Numbered from the stretch's first letter, positions 1 through 8,982 are shown. The stretch: DNA of 64,000 bases from Asticcacaulis sp. AC402 (GCF_000495835.1 NZ_AWGC01000013.1:186001-250000); one strand, 5' to 3'. Notes: a model not told the origin generated them from the letters alone. Program-made: numbers and translations.

Positions 1-1301
1 AACTCGGCGCGACTGGTGAACATGCGGTAAGGTTCGGTGACCCCGCGGGTGACCAGGTCGTCGATCATAACGCCAATATAGGCCTCGTCGCGACCCAGCA
101 CCGTCGGCGCATAACCGCCAGAACGACAGGCGGCATTGACCCCGGCTATAAGCCCCTGGGCACCAGCCTCTTCGTAGCCGGTTGTGCCATTTATCTGGCC
201 TGCCAGGAACAGACCCGGCAAGCGCTTGAGCTCCAGGGTCGGGTTCAGTTCACGTGGATCGACATAGTCATACTCGATGGCATAGGCGTAACGCTTGACC
301 ACGACATCTTCGAGACCGACGATCGTGCGCAGGAAGGCGTCTTGTGTCGCCTCCGAAACGCTGGTCGAAATACCGTTGGGATAGACAGTGTCGTCTTCAT
401 AACCTTCCGGCTCCAGAAAAATCTGGTGTGAGGTTTTGTCAGCGAACTTGACAACCTTGTCTTCGATTGATGGGCAATAGCGCGGACCCATCCCTGCGAT
501 GTGACCCCCGTAAACTGCCGACTCGTGCAACCTCTCGGCAATGATGCGATGGGTTTCATGATTGGTGTAGGTGATGCCGCAGGTGATCTGTTTGCGATCG
601 ATAGACGGCGTCATATAAGAAAAGGGTGTGATCGGGTCATCGCCATGTTGCTGCTCCAGGCGGTCCCAGTGAATGGTCTTGCCGTCGAGACGTGCCGGCG
701 TGCCAGTTTTCAGGCGGCCCATATCCAGCTTCAGCTCATAGAGGCGATGACCCAAGCCATTGGCCGGTTGATCACCCCAGCGGCCGGCCGGGGTACGCTT
801 GTTGCCGATATGGATGACGCCGCGCAGGAAAGTTCCCGTGGTCAGGACCACCGCCTTAGAGAGATAGCGCTGACCGGCCGCATCAATGGCGCCACAGACA
901 ATGCCATGGTCGAGTATCAGATCTTCGACCGCGGCTTCGATAATGGTCAGGTTTTCTGTCTGGCTTAGTTCAGCCTGAACGGCCTGGCGGTAAAGCATGC
1001 GGTCGATTTGAGCACGCGGACCACGAACAGCCGGTCCTTTGGAGCGATTCAGTACCTTGAACTGCATACCCGCCTGGTCAGCCATGCGACCCATGATGCC
1101 ATCGAGGGCATCGATCTCGCGGACCAAATGACCCTTACCCAGACCACCAATAGCCGGATTGCACGACATTTCGCCCAGCGTGTCCTGGCGATGGGTGAGC
1201 AGAAGCGTCCTGGCGCCCATGCGCGCAGAAGCCGTCGCAGCTTCACAACCAGCATGTCCGCCGCCCACGACAATCACGTCCCACAGGGTCTGTTCAGTCA
1301 T
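1..1301 (-). CDS. mnmG: MnmG (GidA), tRNA uridine-5-carboxymethylaminomethyl modification FAD enzyme, C-terminal part outside window
   Basis: MnmG works with MnmE to add the cmnm5 group to the wobble uridine U34 of several tRNAs, using FAD. The visible N-terminus reads [20 protein letters not shown], a Rossmann FAD-binding GGGxxGxE motif at residues 11-20, followed by the family's [12 protein letters not shown] segment. About 433 codons are inside the window; the family is usually near 620 residues, so the C-terminal third lies beyond position 1. The start is ATG at 1301, because an upstream ATG in another frame runs straight into a stop. It lies downstream of mnmE on the same strand with an 88-bp gap that holds a parS-like site. 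In relatives rsmG-parA-parB follow mnmG, but they are not visible here. Confidence 0.96.
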   Translation of the reverse strand, partial: MTEQTLWDVIVVGGGHAGCEAATASARMGARTLLLTHRQDTLGEMSCNPAIGGLGKGHLVREIDALDGIMGRMADQAGMQFKVLNRSKGPAVRGPRAQIDRMLYRQAVQAELSQTENLTIIEAAVEDLILDHGIVCGAIDAAGQRYLSKAVVLTTGTFLRGVIHIGNKRTPAGRWGDQPANGLGHRLYELKLDMGRLKTGTPARLDGKTIHWDRLEQQHGDDPITPFSYMTPSIDRKQITCGITYTNHETHRIIAERLHESAVYGGHIAGMGPRYCPSIEDKVVKFADKTSHQIFLEPEGYEDDTVYPNGISTSVSEATQDAFLRTIVGLEDVVVKRYAYAIEYDYVDPRELNPTLELKRLPGLFLAGQINGTTGYEEAGAQGLIAGVNAACRSGGYAPTVLGRDEAYIGVMIDDLVTRGVTEPYRMFTSRAE

Positions 1302-1370
1302 ATCAACATCCGGAATTTCTAGGGAGGCTATAGCAGATAGAGCCATCGGGGTCGAATCGCTATTTGCAGC

Positions 1371-1384
1371 GTTTCACGTGATAC
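1371..1384. promoter_or_regulatory. parS-like ParB-binding site (one mismatch) between mnmE and mnmG
   Basis: The sequence GTTTCACGTGATAC differs at one base from the 14-bp palindrome GTTTCACGTGAAAC found twice nearby in mnmE. It sits in the 88-bp mnmE-mnmG gap. Two exact copies within 1.4 kb make a third functional or degenerating parS plausible. Confidence 0.6.
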
Positions 1385-1389
1385 AACTG

Positions 1390-2730
1390 CTATTTGCCGA
1401 TACAGAAGGTCGAAAAGACGACGTCCAGAACACCCTCTACATCGTAGCGGCCAAACAGGGCTTCGAAGCTATTGATGCTGGCGCGGACGTGCTCGGCTGT
1501 AAGCTCCGGAACGCGCATCCGGGTTCCTTGCGCCTGCTCCAGGTGATCCGCCGCCTCCTGTAATCGCTCTACGTGCCTCGCCCGGGTGGCCGCCGGGAAG
1601 GTCTGAACGGACAGACGCTCCGTGACGACTGTCTCGATAGCCGCCACCAGGTCTGGAACACCCTGCCCTGTTGAAGCGCTGACTTTAAGTGATTGTGTTT
1701 CACGTGAAACATCGGATCGAACAAAGGACTTGTATAATTTGTCAGAACCCTGATCAATCTTGTTAAAGACGACCAGGTCCCCGGCCCTCGGATCAATGCC
1801 AGCGAAACCAGCGGCGGACGAGTCGACAACCCATAAACGCAAGTCAGCTTCGTCACCTTTGGCTCGGGCCCGGCGTACCCCTTCTCGTTCGACCAACTCC
1901 TCCGTCTCGCGAAGGCCCGCCGTATCATAGAGCAGGACCGAATAAGCACCTATCCGCAGCTGCGCCTCAATGACGTCCCGGGTTGTGCCGGCGATCGGGG
2001 TGACAATGGCCGCTTCGACCTTAAGCAAGGCGTTGAACAAGCTGGACTTGCCAGCATTAGGTTCGCCAAGAATAACAATGCGAAAACCTTCGCGGATCTG
2101 GCAACCGCGCTGAGAGTCAGCAATCGCGAGCTTCAGCGAGGCTTCAACATCAGCGATGCGCTCCAGGATCGAGTCTGCGAGTTCGGTTGGCAGGTCTTCG
2201 TCGGGAAAGTCGATGAAGACTTCGATCCGCGCCAGAATGTCGATCAGAGCCGTACGCCAGGCTTCGTATTGGGTTTTGAGGCCTCCCCCTATTTGGGTCA
2301 GCGCCTGGCGTCGTTGCGCTTCGGACTCGGCATCGACCAGGTCAGCGATGCCTTCAGCCTGCGTGAGGTCGAGCTTGCCATTCTCGAGCGCACGACGGGA
2401 GAATTCCCCCGGCTCCGCCAGACGCAACCCAAGCCTGGTCAGCACACCATAAAGCCGGTCGAGGATGGCCTTGGAACCATGGACATGGAGCTCGATGCAG
2501 TCTTCGCCGGTGAAGCTATGCGGCGCCTTGAACCACAAAACGATGGCTTCATCTATCAGGTCACCCTCGTGGGTAAGCGATGTAAAAACAGCCGTGCGCG
2601 GTGTTACAGCCTTATTGGTAAGCTGTTTTAGTGCCGTCAAGGCGTCGGGACCGGATAGACGAATGATCGACACACCGGCCCGACCCTGGGCGGTGGCCAG
2701 GGCAAAAATCGTCTGTTTCACGTGAAACAC
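1390..2730 (-). CDS. mnmE: MnmE (TrmE), tRNA modification GTPase
   Basis: MnmE is the GTPase partner of MnmG in cmnm5U34 tRNA modification. The 446 residues match the family. An N-terminal tetrahydrofolate-binding domain (about 1-118) is followed by a helical domain split by the G domain. G motifs are GEPNAGKS (222-229), the TT of GTTRD (249-250), DTAG (269-272) and NKID (323-326). The C-terminus ends in the conserved CIGK (443-446). The start is GTG at 2730. Two perfect parS palindromes lie inside the gene, encoding residues 2-6 and about 340-345, so the protein sequence is locally dictated by a centromere sequence. DUF6489 lies 3 bp upstream, so the two are probably co-transcribed. Confidence 0.97.
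   Translation of the reverse strand: MFHVKQTIFALATAQGRAGVSIIRLSGPDALTALKQLTNKAVTPRTAVFTSLTHEGDLIDEAIVLWFKAPHSFTGEDCIELHVHGSKAILDRLYGVLTRLGLRLAEPGEFSRRALENGKLDLTQAEGIADLVDAESEAQRRQALTQIGGGLKTQYEAWRTALIDILARIEVFIDFPDEDLPTELADSILERIADVEASLKLAIADSQRGCQIREGFRIVILGEPNAGKSSLFNALLKVEAAIVTPIAGTTRDVIEAQLRIGAYSVLLYDTAGLRETEELVEREGVRRARAKGDEADLRLWVVDSSAAGFAGIDPRAGDLVVFNKIDQGSDKLYKSFVRSDVSRETQSLKVSASTGQGVPDLVAAIETVVTERLSVQTFPAATRARHVERLQEAADHLEQAQGTRMRVPELTAEHVRASINSFEALFGRYDVEGVLDVVFSTFCIGK
1696..1711. promoter_or_regulatory. parS: parS centromere site, perfect 16-bp palindrome inside mnmE
   Basis: TGTTTCACGTGAAACA is a perfect palindrome and matches the parS consensus recognised by chromosomal ParB in bacteria including Caulobacter. 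It lies within mnmE and is read there as DVSRET, about 6 kb from the putative origin. ParB would nucleate here and spread; parAB is not visible but normally lies just beyond mnmG. Confidence 0.92.
2714..2729. promoter_or_regulatory. parS: parS centromere site, perfect 16-bp palindrome at the 5' end of mnmE
   Basis: A second perfect TGTTTCACGTGAAACA overlaps the mnmE GTG start region, giving the N-terminus MFHVKQ. It lies 1018 bp from the first site. ParB bound here could also affect translation-start-proximal transcription of mnmE. Confidence 0.92.
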
Positions 2731-2733
2731 GGC

Positions 2734-2994
2734 CTACCTGTTGTCCTTGCCGCCAAAACTGTTGATCGAAGCCTGGGCCGCCGACTGCATCAATTTGAAA
2801 AACTGATCCTGGGCTGTGACGCCGAGACTCGACCAGTTCTTAAGCATCTCTTCCGGCTGCATCGACTGGACGTTCTGAGCCATCCGATCCTTCATGGCGC
2901 CGATCATGTAATCGTTTAAGGGTTCGACGTCGGGCAGTCCCAAAAATGCCCGGGCTTCCTGCGGCGTGCATTCGACATTGACCGTGACCTTCAT
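2734..2994 (-). CDS. Small DUF6489-type conserved hypothetical protein
   Basis: This protein has 86 residues and starts MKVTVNVECTPQEARAFLGL. I recognise it as the DUF6489 type of small alphaproteobacterial protein; its biochemical role is not known to me. It has no signal peptide or membrane segment. The N-terminal half looks like a beta strand followed by an 'ECTPQEAR' helix start, and the C-terminal half is helical and Met/Gln-rich. The start is the ATG at 2994, with GGAG six bases upstream; an in-frame start 18 codons earlier lacks such a site. It sits 3 bp upstream of mnmE, so the two are likely translated from one transcript. Confidence 0.8.
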   Translation of the reverse strand: MKVTVNVECTPQEARAFLGLPDVEPLNDYMIGAMKDRMAQNVQSMQPEEMLKNWSSLGVTAQDQFFKLMQSAAQASINSFGGKDNR

Positions 2995-3170
2995 GGTGGG
3001 CTCCGAAGCAGGTTTCATAAAAACGTCAACCCGATATGAGCCTGTCATACCGGGTTGGCAAGAGGTTTGACGGAAGCCGCGTCTTCGAAGGCGGAGGCTG
3101 AGGCGAGACCGACTGGTCGCCCGAGCCTATGCGAGGAGCACGCGCGGCGCTTGGGCGCACACTCTGGACA

Positions 3171-3215
3171 CCTCATGTCTACCCAAAAAGTGGCAGTCCA
3201 CTTTTTGGCATGAGG
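3171..3215 (-). terminator. Nested inverted repeat at the 3' end of rho
   Basis: An 11-bp perfect stem CCAAAAAGTGG/CCACTTTTTGG (3183-3193 and 3198-3208) with loop CAGT is flanked by outer arms CCTCATG/CATGAGG. It starts 2 bp after the rho stop codon. There is no T-run beyond the stem, so it may be a transcript-end stabiliser or a weak terminator. Confidence 0.5.
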
Positions 3216-3216
3216 T

Positions 3217-4599
<1,383 letters not shown>

Positions 4600-5012
4600 G
4601 AGATCTCTCTTGCGACGGACGCGTCAGACGGCCTACGGCGGTTCTGCCGTTGGCGCTTTACGAGTCCCCAAGCCCTTTTGACGATAAATATCTGAAAAGG
4701 CTGATAAATTTTTTGTTGAGAAGGCGAGTCCACAGAACGTGGGGCCTGATGATGCGTTTTGTGCGCGTTGAAGCGGCCCTCGTCAAGGATTATGTTACGG
4801 GGTGCGGGGGTGAAAAGCGAAGGTTTTCCGACTGGCAAACCTTATCAAATCGACCCGATGGGTTGATTTCCGCGACGAACGCCCAGAGCCATGCGGCGGA
4901 CAACCCACATCTTTCCTTAACATCTTTCAGCAGCACGGCCCCTTTGGGGGCCCGGCAACAGAAAGAAATTAGGAAGGCTGGAACCACGGGCCCCAGACCC
5001 CAAAACATATAT
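4600..5012. other. rho/hemJ intergenic region: rho leader plus a family-2 repeat
   Basis: 413 bp lie between hemJ and rho, both on the minus strand. The rho-proximal part has an AT-rich imperfect hairpin (arms AGCCTTTT and AAAAGGGCT on the minus strand, about 4671-4703). The rest is a repeat copy (4807-4899) and a GGCCCC-TTT-GGGGCC hairpin near 4938-4953, which may end hemJ transcription. I see no convincing gene here. Confidence 0.5.
4807..4899 (+). repeat. Family-2 intergenic repeat, copy 1
   Basis: The block contains GCGAAGGTTTTCC-GACT-GGCAAACC, AAATCGACCCGATGGGTTGATTTCCGCG, GAACGCCC and GCCATGCGGCGG. The same ordered blocks recur at 22771-22868 and, inverted, at 63907-63992. The first block is a hairpin of about 7 bp with a 4-base loop. 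All three copies are intergenic. Confidence 0.75.
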
Positions 5013-5462
5013 TTACCAGGTCCACTCCAGCGTGACCGACAACACCATCACCAGCGCCAGCAAGATCGGCAGTTCATTGATCATCCGCCAGAATTTCTCG
5101 GTGCCTATGTCCTGACCCGCCTGGAGTTTTTTGAAACGGACCGCCAGAAAATGGTGATACCCGGTCAGGATCACAACCCCGGTCAGCTTTACCACCAGCC
5201 ACGGCTGCGCCAGAATCTCCCAGCCACCGCCGGTAATTCGCATATGCAGCAGCCACCCGCCAAACACCCAGGTGATCACCATGGCCGGGTTCATGATGAT
5301 TCGCAGCAGATTGCGTTCCATAACGGAGAAGACACCCGTCACAGCCGGTTCTGCACTGTGCTTTACGTGGTAGACAAAAAGCCTGGGCAGGTACAACAAC
5401 CCTGCCATCCACGCGATCACAGCGACGATGTGCAGTCCACGGGCCAGATCATACCAATTCAT
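5013..5462 (-). CDS. hemJ: HemJ, protoporphyrinogen IX oxidase (membrane type)
   Basis: HemJ oxidises protoporphyrinogen IX to protoporphyrin IX in the inner membrane, the penultimate heme step in bacteria lacking HemG/HemY. It has 149 residues with four predicted membrane segments (about 6-28, 53-74, 86-106, 129-147) and the family's conserved N-terminal His (GLHIVAVIAWMAG). It overlaps hemH by 4 bp (ATGA), so it is translationally coupled as the last gene of hemE-hemH-hemJ. The clustering supports the assignment more strongly than the short sequence alone. Confidence 0.93.
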   Translation of the reverse strand: MNWYDLARGLHIVAVIAWMAGLLYLPRLFVYHVKHSAEPAVTGVFSVMERNLLRIIMNPAMVITWVFGGWLLHMRITGGGWEILAQPWLVVKLTGVVILTGYHHFLAVRFKKLQAGQDIGTEKFWRMINELPILLALVMVLSVTLEWTW

Positions 5463-6487
5463 GCCGCCCTCTTCGGACAGAATTTATGACACTTGCCACA
5501 ATCATGATCACCGATGACCGGTCCAGGCATCCCCAAGGCCTTCATCACCTCGGCCCCCAGTGCCTGGATCAACCCTTTGTGCGTTCGCAAGGCCGGCACA
5601 CGGCGGTAGACGTGAACTCCCGCCTTCTCCGCCAACTCGGCATACTCGATATCCAGTTCGACCAAGGTCTCGATATGCTCGGAAACAAAGGCGATCGGGA
5701 TCAGCATCACCGCTTTGCCATCCTTGCCAGCCGCCAAAATTGTCTCATCGGTTGAAGGCCCGATCCATTTCAACGGCCCGACCCGGCTCTGGTAACAGAT
5801 GACATGGTCGATATCGCCCAGTTGCGCCATAATCCTGGCCACAGACGATTCAACCTGCTCCTGGTACGGATCGCCATTCTTGATGATCTTCTCTGGCAGG
5901 CCATGCGCCGAGAACAACAACCGGACATTCGAGGTATCCCCGACCTTACCCTTCAGCCACTCGCGGATCAGTTGGACATGGGCATCGATAAAATGATCAT
6001 TGTCCGAATAACAACAGACATATTTGACGGGCACCTGACCGCGCCAGGCCTTTTTGAAGGCTTCGAAACCCGACAAGGTTGTCGTGGACGAGAACTGCGG
6101 ATAGAGCGGCAGGAGCACCACCTCGTCCGGCTTCCACTGTTCGATTTCCTTCACGCAGTCCTCGATGAACGGATGCCAATAGCGCATACCGATAAAGACC
6201 TTGGCTTCGATGCCCGTGCCCTTGTTCAGGTGCGCTTCCAAGGCCTGGGCCTGGTTGCGTGTCTCGGACAGGATAGGTGATCCGCCCCCCATCAGCGCGT
6301 AGTTCTTGCGCGCCATCGGTGCCCGCCGGCTGGAAATCAAAGATGCTACACCCTGACGTATCCCCCATGGCAGGTCTATTATGCGGCGATCGGCGAAGAG
6401 ATTGTATAGGAAACCTTCGACGTCGGCCTGTTTTTCAGGACCCCCGAGATTGAACATCAACACCGCTACGCGCTTCGCCGTCATCAC
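5459..6487 (-). CDS. hemH: Ferrochelatase, probably a [2Fe-2S] type
   Basis: HemH inserts Fe2+ into protoporphyrin IX. It has 342 residues and the core motif LLFSAHGLPEKI with the catalytic His at 195, plus the SEHIETL segment near 269-275. The C-terminus carries DCGKCHKFC (Cys330, Cys333, Cys337), and Cys158/159 lies in the central region. Ferrochelatases of Caulobacter and Mycobacterium are known to hold a [2Fe-2S] cluster through C-terminal cysteines plus one central cysteine, so this one probably does too. It overlaps hemE and hemJ by 4 bp each and lies between them in a three-gene operon. Confidence 0.97.
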   Translation of the reverse strand: MMTAKRVAVLMFNLGGPEKQADVEGFLYNLFADRRIIDLPWGIRQGVASLISSRRAPMARKNYALMGGGSPILSETRNQAQALEAHLNKGTGIEAKVFIGMRYWHPFIEDCVKEIEQWKPDEVVLLPLYPQFSSTTTLSGFEAFKKAWRGQVPVKYVCCYSDNDHFIDAHVQLIREWLKGKVGDTSNVRLLFSAHGLPEKIIKNGDPYQEQVESSVARIMAQLGDIDHVICYQSRVGPLKWIGPSTDETILAAGKDGKAVMLIPIAFVSEHIETLVELDIEYAELAEKAGVHVYRRVPALRTHKGLIQALGAEVMKALGMPGPVIGDHDCGKCHKFCPKRAA

Positions 6488-7512
6488 AAACCCCGGATAC
6501 GTTTTAATGCCTGCTCGACATGGGCGATCGGCGTATCAGGAAAGATGCCGTGCCCGAGATTGAAGATCAAGGGCCCCTGGCCCCAGACTTCGAGAATACA
6601 GTCGATGGCGAAGTCAAGCGACGCGCCACCTGATCGCAGTGCCACCGGGTCTAAAGCCCCTTGGATCGGTCGGATTTTCTGCAACTCCACGCCCAGGGCC
6701 AATGGAGTCGCGGTACCCAAGGCCATGGCTTCGATCGTCACGGCCTGCGCGTAATCCAGGCACCTGGCCTCGGCGCCGCGCGGAAAACCGATAATCGGCA
6801 GGGTCACACCCAGTTCCCGCACGCGATTAATCAAGCGAATATGGGGCTGCGTTACCAGTAGATCGAAATACGGGTCAGGAAACCCCTCCGCCCAGCTTTC
6901 GAAAATCTTCAGCACTTGCGCGCCCTGCTCGGCCTGCAGTTTCAGGTACTGCGCCGAAGCCTCAATGACGATATCGATCAGGCTGAATACGGTCGCCGGA
7001 TCGTTATAGACAAAGGCGCGGATGAGGCTGCGGTCATGGGCTTTACGGCCATTCAGCATATAGGTCATTACCGTCCACGGCCCGCCGCAGAAACCGATCA
7101 GGGTCGTCGTTTCATTCAGTCCGTCTTTTACACGGGCGACCGTCTCACCCACATTCTTCAAGGCTTCGCCCGCAAACGGCGCCTTATCTCGCATCGATGC
7201 CAATGATGGCAATTCGCCCAGCACAGGGCCTTCACCAACAGCAAACGTCAGGTCCTGACCCAGCGCCAAGGGAATCATCAGGATATCAGAGAACAGGATA
7301 GCGGCATCGAAACCGAACCTGCGGATGGGCTGAAGCGTCGCCTCTGCTGCCTTTTCCGGATTGAGACAAAAGTCGACAAACCCCGAAGTCGTCGCCCGCA
7401 GTTCGCGGTACTCCGGCAGGTATCGCCCCGCCTGACGCATGAACCACACCGGCGGCGGCGTAACCGTTTCGCCACCCAGAACCCTGATTAGGGATGCCTT
7501 ACCTGCCTGCAT
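6484..7512 (-). CDS. hemE: Uroporphyrinogen III decarboxylase
   Basis: HemE decarboxylates the four acetate side chains of uroporphyrinogen III to give coproporphyrinogen III. It has 342 residues from the ATG at 7512 and the family signature PPVWFMRQAGRYLPEYR at about 20-36. I chose 7512 because AAGGA lies about 8 bases upstream and family members begin here; an in-frame GTG at 7536 would add eight residues. It is the first gene of hemE-hemH-hemJ, and its start borders the putative oriC, as in Caulobacter, where a hemE-proximal promoter lies within the origin. Confidence 0.96.
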   Translation of the reverse strand: MQAGKASLIRVLGGETVTPPPVWFMRQAGRYLPEYRELRATTSGFVDFCLNPEKAAEATLQPIRRFGFDAAILFSDILMIPLALGQDLTFAVGEGPVLGELPSLASMRDKAPFAGEALKNVGETVARVKDGLNETTTLIGFCGGPWTVMTYMLNGRKAHDRSLIRAFVYNDPATVFSLIDIVIEASAQYLKLQAEQGAQVLKIFESWAEGFPDPYFDLLVTQPHIRLINRVRELGVTLPIIGFPRGAEARCLDYAQAVTIEAMALGTATPLALGVELQKIRPIQGALDPVALRSGGASLDFAIDCILEVWGQGPLIFNLGHGIFPDTPIAHVEQALKRIRGL

Positions 7513-7673
7513 GGAGTCAATCCTTCGACGTGTCACGCGTCGTAATGACTTAAACCTTATAAAAAGAAAAGAGATTGTAGTGGTTTATAGTAGCGTGGAC
7601 CGGGCGAAAAAGTGTCGCAGATTTCGCGTGATTCACGACTTTTTCACAGTCCGCTCATTTAGGGATGACTCTA

Positions 7674-7692
7674 TTCCCACAGCCTGTGGGAA
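7674..7692. promoter_or_regulatory. Perfect inverted repeat in oriC, paired DnaA-like boxes
   Basis: TTCCCACA-GCC-TGTGGGAA is an 8-bp perfect inverted repeat with a 3-bp spacer. Each arm ends in CCCACA, close to the end of a DnaA box (TTATCCACA), so it may bind two head-to-head DnaA protomers. It lies just left of the first CtrA box. Confidence 0.55.
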
Positions 7693-7702
7693 AGGCGGAT
7701 AA

Positions 7703-7717
7703 TTAACCAAATCTTTA
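7703..7717 (+). promoter_or_regulatory. CtrA-type box 1 (TTAA-N7-TTTA)
   Basis: TTAA CCAAATC TTTA has one mismatch to the CtrA consensus TTAA-N7-TTAA. It starts exactly 21 bp before box 2. CtrA binding at the Caulobacter origin represses replication initiation. Confidence 0.6.
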
Positions 7718-7723
7718 TACGCG

Positions 7724-7738
7724 TTAAGAAATCCTTAA
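7724..7738 (+). promoter_or_regulatory. CtrA-type box 2 (perfect TTAA-N7-TTAA)
   Basis: TTAA GAAATCC TTAA followed by CC is an exact match to the CtrA consensus TTAA-N7-TTAA(C). It is the middle of three boxes and lies within the putative oriC. Confidence 0.85.
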
Positions 7739-7765
7739 CCATGTGGTCGAATTGAGTCTGAATGG

Positions 7766-7780
7766 TTAAGGATTGGTTAA
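7766..7780 (+). promoter_or_regulatory. CtrA-type box 3 (perfect TTAA-N7-TTAA)
   Basis: TTAA GGATTGG TTAA is an exact consensus match, 42 bp from box 2. A DnaA-like box (GCATCCACA, 7782-7790) starts one base after it, so CtrA and DnaA binding would probably interfere. Confidence 0.85.
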
Positions 7781-7781
7781 G

Positions 7782-7790
7782 GCATCCACA
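7782..7790 (+). promoter_or_regulatory. DnaA-box-like 9-mer
   Basis: GCATCCACA keeps the ATCCACA core of the DnaA box TTATCCACA (7 of 9). Caulobacter origin DnaA boxes are also degenerate (G-box and W-box classes), so an imperfect match is expected. It abuts CtrA box 3. Confidence 0.65.
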
Positions 7791-8039
7791 ACCTGCGGAT
7801 TTCCATTCATACAGTGTTTACCATTTGGACAGAATCAGGACGAATCGAGCCGTTGTGCACCCTTGTCCCCAACGCACCTGCGAGAAAACCCTGATAACAG
7901 GAATCACCAACACCCGGGACAAAACTGTCCACGGATTCCATTCACAGTAATTTTTAGCACCTGCGTGTGACATCCATGTGAAAGCGATAACCGCACTATT
8001 TCGAAGACAAGCCGCCACAAATCCGGTTAAGGAATCGCC

Positions 8040-8891
8040 ATGTCACTGGCACCGCAAAAAATCGGCACGTATTTCCACGTCCACCTGATATCGGATTCGA
8101 CAGGTGAGACCCTTAACGCCCTGGCCAAGGCAGCCGCGGCACGTTTTGAAGGCATCCTGCCGATCGAACATCTCTATGTTCTTATTCGGTCGGAAAAGCA
8201 GATGGCGCGCTCGCTGACCGAGATTGAAAGCTTTCCGGGTATTGTCCTGCACACCATCATCGATCCGGAGCTGCGCAATATGCTGGAAATGCGCTGCCGA
8301 GAGCTGGATATCCCGTCTATCGGCGTGTTGGATCCTCTTGTGGTCGCCTTCTCGCGCCATCTGGGGGCGGCAGTGTCGAAGCGCGTTGGCGCCCAGCACA
8401 ATCTCGACAATGAGTATTTCGAGCGTATCGAAGCCCTCAACTACGCCATAGCCCATGACGACGGGGCCATGGCCGACAAGCTGAAACAGGCTGATGTCGT
8501 CCTTGTCGGGGTATCGCGAACCTCCAAGACCCCGACCTGTATCTATCTGGCGCACCGTGGCATCAAGGCGGCCAATATCCCGCTGGTACCAGGCCGCGAC
8601 CCGCCGAACGAATTGGACGAACTGGATATCCCGTTGATCGTCGGCCTGATTGCATCGCCGGAACGTCTCGTGTCGATCCGCAAGAACCGGCTTTTGAGCC
8701 TGAACGACGACCGGCCCTCTACCTACACTGACACGGACGCCGTCCGCGAAGAAATCATCCGCGCGCGCCGGCTGTTTGAACGCAAGGGTTGGCCGGTGAT
8801 CGACGTGACGCGGCGCTCGATTGAAGAAACCTCTGCCACCATTATCAGCCTGCTAAATGAGAAGCGGACCGGGCGTCTGGGCGGCATTTAA
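8040..8891 (+). CDS. DUF299 bifunctional kinase/pyrophosphorylase, pyruvate-phosphate-dikinase regulatory protein
   Basis: Proteins of this family (PDRP/PpsR) phosphorylate and dephosphorylate a Thr in pyruvate phosphate dikinase or PEP synthase, using ADP and phosphate, and so control PEP formation. It has 283 residues, and the signature GVSRTSKTPT (157-166) serves as the nucleotide-binding loop. In alphaproteobacteria the partner is usually PPDK, which is not in this window, so PDRP versus PpsR is an inference. The ATG at 8040 lies right after the origin region. It is the first rightward gene, equivalent in position to the gene beside Caulobacter Cori. Confidence 0.92.
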   Translation: MSLAPQKIGTYFHVHLISDSTGETLNALAKAAAARFEGILPIEHLYVLIRSEKQMARSLTEIESFPGIVLHTIIDPELRNMLEMRCRELDIPSIGVLDPLVVAFSRHLGAAVSKRVGAQHNLDNEYFERIEALNYAIAHDDGAMADKLKQADVVLVGVSRTSKTPTCIYLAHRGIKAANIPLVPGRDPPNELDELDIPLIVGLIASPERLVSIRKNRLLSLNDDRPSTYTDTDAVREEIIRARRLFERKGWPVIDVTRRSIEETSATIISLLNEKRTGRLGGI

Positions 8892-8982
8892 CGATTTGCA
8901 GGGCGTTAAAAGCTCAGGATATACGTAAACACTAACAAGTTATGGGGTGCTGGGGTCTGCGACCCTTGCGAAGGACACGTCT

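Larger units (their letters stand above)
7513..8039. other. oriC: Putative chromosomal replication origin (oriC / Cori-like)
   Basis: This 0.5-kb non-coding region separates divergent hemE and the DUF299 gene, the same neighbours that flank Cori in Caulobacter crescentus. It holds an A/T-rich stretch (about 7549-7592) and three CtrA-type boxes. DnaA-like 9-mers matching TTATCCACA at 7 of 9 positions lie at 7640-7648, 7685-7693 (minus), 7782-7790 and 7863-7871. It also has eight GANTC sites and a palindrome at 7674-7692. All genes visible to the left run leftward and the genes immediately to the right run rightward, as expected for replication from here. A GC-skew inflection would confirm it. 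Confidence 0.88.

Noticed and set aside
246-260. Fourth parS-like sequence in mnmG (AGTTCACGTGGATC)
   Set aside because: Only about 10 of 14 positions match, and it is explained by mnmG coding sequence.
4650-5489. 279-codon plus-strand frame between rho and ferrochelatase
   Set aside because: It runs antisense through hemJ and a repeat element; low-complexity His/Gln content with no domain.
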